A DNA stretch of 64,000 nucleotides from an uncultured Bacilli bacterium (GTDB lineage Bacteria; Bacillota_I; Bacilli_A; RF39; UBA660), in assembly GCA_934131005.1 (NCBI GenBank), contig CAKOYV010000001.1, positions 124,001 through 188,000 on the forward strand. The letters are read 5' to 3'. A program made the position numbers and the translations under genes. The notes beneath the pieces are model-generated. The model made no database searches and was not told the DNA's origin. It saw only the letters and a program-made list of their open reading frames with translations. Positions 61,047 through 64,000 of the stretch are shown one piece after another; within the stretch, counting starts at the first letter, position 1; each line of letters begins with the position of its first letter.

Positions 61047-62916
61047 CTATAGTATAAGGATTACTGCTAGTTCCATCTCCACCCCCAACAGAAATACTAG
61101 CCTTAAGAGAAATAGCTGGACGAACACCTTGAGTTGATGCAATACCCGTACCACTAGAAGAACTAAATTCATAAAACACCCTGCCGTTATTAAACAAAGC
61201 AAACTCATATGCATTCTGATCACTAAAATCATTTGGCGACATTCCATAATAATTTTTACCAGTATATAAATAAAAATTACTATTAGCAGTATTAACAATT
61301 CCACCAGCTAGCATCATTTCATCTGCTGTAAGTAATCCAACAGGATAATCCAAAGCCCCATTTCCATTACTAGAACTAACAGTAAATTTATCTATATTTC
61401 TAGCGCAACTCAAACTTGGTTTCTTCAAATTAACAACCCTATTATAAGCAGAGAATAACATTGCATAAGAAGTCCAAGGTTCAAATGTAACTCCGCCATT
61501 AGGATTCCAACCACCATTGCTATAAATACTTCTATCATTACACCAAATGGTATCTTCCAAATATTTACTATAACCTTTCTGCTCTATATTAGTATAATAC
61601 CAATTATCAACTGTTCCCGTTGTATCCTTATTTCCTTTAATAACACTTGAAGTTATGTTATTATCCAACATATCACTTAAAGCATCCTCAACCTTTTTGC
61701 CATTTTTTAATGTTATATAAAACAATGAGTCTTTTTTAGTAGCATAAATATAATAAACGTTACTACAAGTATTACCTGTAGATAAGCAAGTATAATGATG
61801 ATTATATATTCCTGCATTTTGATTATAAATATTAGTCCAACTATTTGTAATAGTATCATTCAGCGTATACACACCGCCACTATAAGTAACACTATTACCG
61901 TATACATAATTTTCTGAAATGCCACTCATTGATTTTTTAGTATAAGAATATGGGGTACCATACATATAGCCAACATATGTTAAAGAAGTAGTAATACTAT
62001 TAAAAGCCTTTGTCCCTATTTGAGAATCATCACCAGTATTATTACAAGTATTACCGCTAGGTTTACCATTATAAATAAGTTTAACCCCTCCAGATTCTGT
62101 TGTACGTACTATTTTAAAACACATACCTGCAAACAAAACATTATTATCAGTAACAGCACCTCGATAATAGTATATAGGATAAGCATCATTTTGCGTACCA
62201 CTCATCACATAAACACCTTTACCATTAGTATCACTAGAAATTGTTGAAAAATCTATTCCACTATCACTTTTAGCATTTTTACTAATAACATTAGTTAAAG
62301 TATTTGTCTTATCATCAGCTGTTGTAACTGTAACCCTTCCTGCAAAATTACCTTTATCTAAATTTTTCTGATCAGAACCAGTTTCTTGAATATAAACTGC
62401 AATATAATAAACTTTCGTTTCCCCAGAAGCCATTGTAAGACCATTCATTAAAGTAGAAGTATCCATACCATGAATTTCTGATTCATCAATAACTTCAGTT
62501 TGACTAGCCAACTCACGCCACTTTAAATTACTAAAAGTACTACTACTATCTTTATTATATAAAGAAATAGTTCCCATTAAATTCTTAACCTTACTCCCCT
62601 TATTATTAAGAGTTATTTTATATACTTGACAAGATAAATTACCATTTGCATCAACACAAGCACTCTTACCTCCAGTACCATTTATTGCTCTTCCTAAAGA
62701 ACTATCTTTTAAAGGAACCATTCCATGATTATTACCAACTACCAAATCAACAGTCATCTCTAAATTAACGGATATAACATTTCCCTTTATAACAGAAGTA
62801 TTATCATACCTATATGCTAAATAAGAGTAAGTATATCTTACAGCAATAAATAAAATTATCAAAACAAATATAAAAAGATATTTATTAATAAACGCTAACT
62901 TACTCCTCTTCTTCAT
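61033..62916 (-). CDS. Large surface protein with N-terminal membrane anchor
   Basis: 627 residues. Basic start KKRSKLAFINK and a membrane helix (about 12-33) anchor it. An N-terminal part (about 40-210) looks like camelysin/TasA-type beta domains: VISVNLEMTVDLVVGNN and YKITLNNKGSKVKNL. The C-terminal half ends in YPVGLLTADEMMLAGG, NYYGMSPNDFS, GVRPAISLK and GDGTSSNPYTI, a motif set shared with the fragment at 10.5 kb and, as I recall, widespread in related gut bacteria. Several Cys pairs occur (CNNTGD, CLSTGNTC). ATG after GGAGAG. It is probably exposed outside the cell; adhesion or pilin-like function is only a guess. Confidence 0.65.
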   Translation of the reverse strand: MKKRSKLAFINKYLFIFVLIILFIAVRYTYSYLAYRYDNTSVIKGNVISVNLEMTVDLVVGNNHGMVPLKDSSLGRAINGTGGKSACVDANGNLSCQVYKITLNNKGSKVKNLMGTISLYNKDSSSTFSNLKWRELASQTEVIDESEIHGMDTSTLMNGLTMASGETKVYYIAVYIQETGSDQKNLDKGNFAGRVTVTTADDKTNTLTNVISKNAKSDSGIDFSTISSDTNGKGVYVMSGTQNDAYPIYYYRGAVTDNNVLFAGMCFKIVRTTESGGVKLIYNGKPSGNTCNNTGDDSQIGTKAFNSITTSLTYVGYMYGTPYSYTKKSMSGISENYVYGNSVTYSGGVYTLNDTITNSWTNIYNQNAGIYNHHYTCLSTGNTCSNVYYIYATKKDSLFYITLKNGKKVEDALSDMLDNNITSSVIKGNKDTTGTVDNWYYTNIEQKGYSKYLEDTIWCNDRSIYSNGGWNPNGGVTFEPWTSYAMLFSAYNRVVNLKKPSLSCARNIDKFTVSSSNGNGALDYPVGLLTADEMMLAGGIVNTANSNFYLYTGKNYYGMSPNDFSDQNAYEFALFNNGRVFYEFSSSSGTGIASTQGVRPAISLKASISVGGGDGTSSNPYTIDAIS

Positions 62917-62950
62917 TATAACTCTCTCCTCAAACAATACTAATTATTAA

Positions 62951-64000
62951 CTATTTTTTATTTTTCAAAAACTTCTTAAGTATTCTATTAAGTTCATATT
63001 TATCTATTGGTTTAGCTAAATAATCATCAAAACCTGCCTTTAAATATTTTTCTCTCATACCACTAATAGCATTCGCTGTAAGTACAACTACAGGAATTTT
63101 ATATCCCTCTATTCTCTCAATCTTATGTAAAATATCCAAAGTCTCCGTTCCACTCATCCTAGGCATCATATCATCCATTAATATTAAATCAAATGAATTA
63201 TCTTTATCCAAAATATCTAAACATTCTTGTCCACTATAAGCTTCTGTAACATTAACATTATACCCCTTCATTAGCCTAGTAGCAACCTTCATATTAAGTT
63301 TATTATCATCAACTATCAAAATCTTACAACCATTAGTATCAAATTCCCTAACATCATGTCTCTTAATCTCTGTAACTTTATCACTATTAAGCGATATTTT
63401 TTGATTTATCGTAATAGTAAAGACAGATCCCTTACCATAAGTACTACTAACATCTAACTTTCCTTCCATTAAATCAAGTAATTGTCTTGAAACAACAAGT
63501 CCTAAACTACAACCATCTCTATCACTAATACCCGTATAATCCATTCTCTCAAAAATCATCTTCAAATCATCAGGCTTAATTCCAACTCCTGTATCACTTA
63601 CAACCATACGAAGTCTACACATAGAAGGTGTTTTAACACAATCAACATTTAATTTTATACTTCCTCTCTTTGTTGCCTTAATCGCATTCGTAATAATATT
63701 AAGTAATACCTGCTCAATTCTAACATAATCTCCATATAATACATCTGGTATATCCTTATCAATAACTGCCTTAAACTTAACATCTTTATCCTTAATTCTT
63801 GAATTAGCAATATTTACAACATTATCAAACATATCATAAACATTATAATTCTCCTTAACTATCTCCAACTTACCAGATTCTATAATAGATATATCAATTA
63901 TTCCATTTATAATATCAATTAAATTCTTAGAAGCAATCCTAATATCCTCAGCATCTTCCTTAATACTATCAATATCATCACTATCCATAATAATTTGACT
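62951..64000 (-). CDS. Hybrid histidine kinase (5' end outside window)
   Basis: The visible part carries the catalytic and receiver domains: N box NIITNAIKA (about 92-100 of the visible part), G1 SDTGVGI, G2-type SLGLVVSRQL, then a receiver domain with LIVDDNKLN, the phospho-acceptor in LILMDDMMP and PVVVLTAN with AKPIDKYE at the end. The frame stays open to the window edge (SQII before the first Met), so the H box and sensor lie outside. It is a CheY-fused hybrid kinase. Downstream by 34 bases comes the surface protein gene in the same direction, which it may regulate. Confidence 0.88.
   Translation of the reverse strand, partial: SQIIMDSDDIDSIKEDAEDIRIASKNLIDIINGIIDISIIESGKLEIVKENYNVYDMFDNVVNIANSRIKDKDVKFKAVIDKDIPDVLYGDYVRIEQVLLNIITNAIKATKRGSIKLNVDCVKTPSMCRLRMVVSDTGVGIKPDDLKMIFERMDYTGISDRDGCSLGLVVSRQLLDLMEGKLDVSSTYGKGSVFTITINQKISLNSDKVTEIKRHDVREFDTNGCKILIVDDNKLNMKVATRLMKGYNVNVTEAYSGQECLDILDKDNSFDLILMDDMMPRMSGTETLDILHKIERIEGYKIPVVVLTANAISGMREKYLKAGFDDYLAKPIDKYELNRILKKFLKNKK

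Overview
This is an AT-rich window from a low-GC Gram-positive bacterium, most likely a gut-type member of Bacilli close to the Erysipelotrichales/RF39 branch. TGA is used as an ordinary stop (for example after the large surface-protein gene near 61033), so this is not a code-4 mollicute. CotE-, CwlD- and SpoIVFA-like genes point to endospore formation. A FeFe hydrogenase, rubrerythrin and dCMP deaminase fit an anaerobe. Almost all genes lie on the minus strand, as expected for one leading-strand arm of a replichore. The taxonomic placement is inference from gene content.

Layout. 0-13.6 kb: an HtrA-like protease (cut by the window edge), an Abi_2/HEPN protein, a zinc phospholipase-C-like protein on the plus strand, a CwlD amidase, a Rel-like alarmone enzyme behind a short leader ORF and terminator, two FAD oxidoreductases, a flavin reductase, a hydrogenase/rubrerythrin pair and CotE. 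13.7-20.1 kb: an accessory stretch with a duplicated gene family, two SGNH-fold proteins, a truncated gene abutting a decayed IS30 transposase, and an odd structured RNA, ending at the 3' end of tmRNA (ssrA), a common integration site. 20.7-29.3 kb: GNAT-like protein, a two-component system, a ComEC-like metallo-hydrolase with a DUF3006 partner, several unrecognised proteins, PgeF, an SDR enzyme and dCMP deaminase.

29.3-38.1 kb: a type VIIb secretion module (EssC, YukD-like protein, a double-length WXG-like protein, helical companions and a papain-like cysteine-peptidase candidate effector). EssB, EsaA and EssA are not in the window. 38.2-49 kb: an HD hydrolase fused to a P-loop kinase, a short independently transcribed structured RNA, RecG, a SpoIVFA-like protein, an RNHCP protein, a membrane protein with 24 copies of a 15-residue repeat, EzrA and TypA.

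49.4-56.4 kb: YebC and a Tad pilus/secretion set (TadC, TadB, CpaF, CpaE, two TadE-like pseudopilins), headed by a separately terminated membrane protein with dockerin, cohesin and cadherin-like domains. 56.7-64 kb: a divergent sigma-70 factor with a frameshifted small gene behind it, a lipoprotein, rpsD with its own promoter and structured leader, a large surface protein (a fragment of the same family lies at 10.5 kb) and the end of a hybrid histidine kinase.

The most interesting points are the leader ORF whose stop codon is built into the terminator hairpin ahead of the Rel gene, the Glu-to-Gln change in that enzyme's synthetase site, the 91-nt RNA with a C-rich single-stranded segment able to pair with Shine-Dalgarno sequences, and the type VII module.
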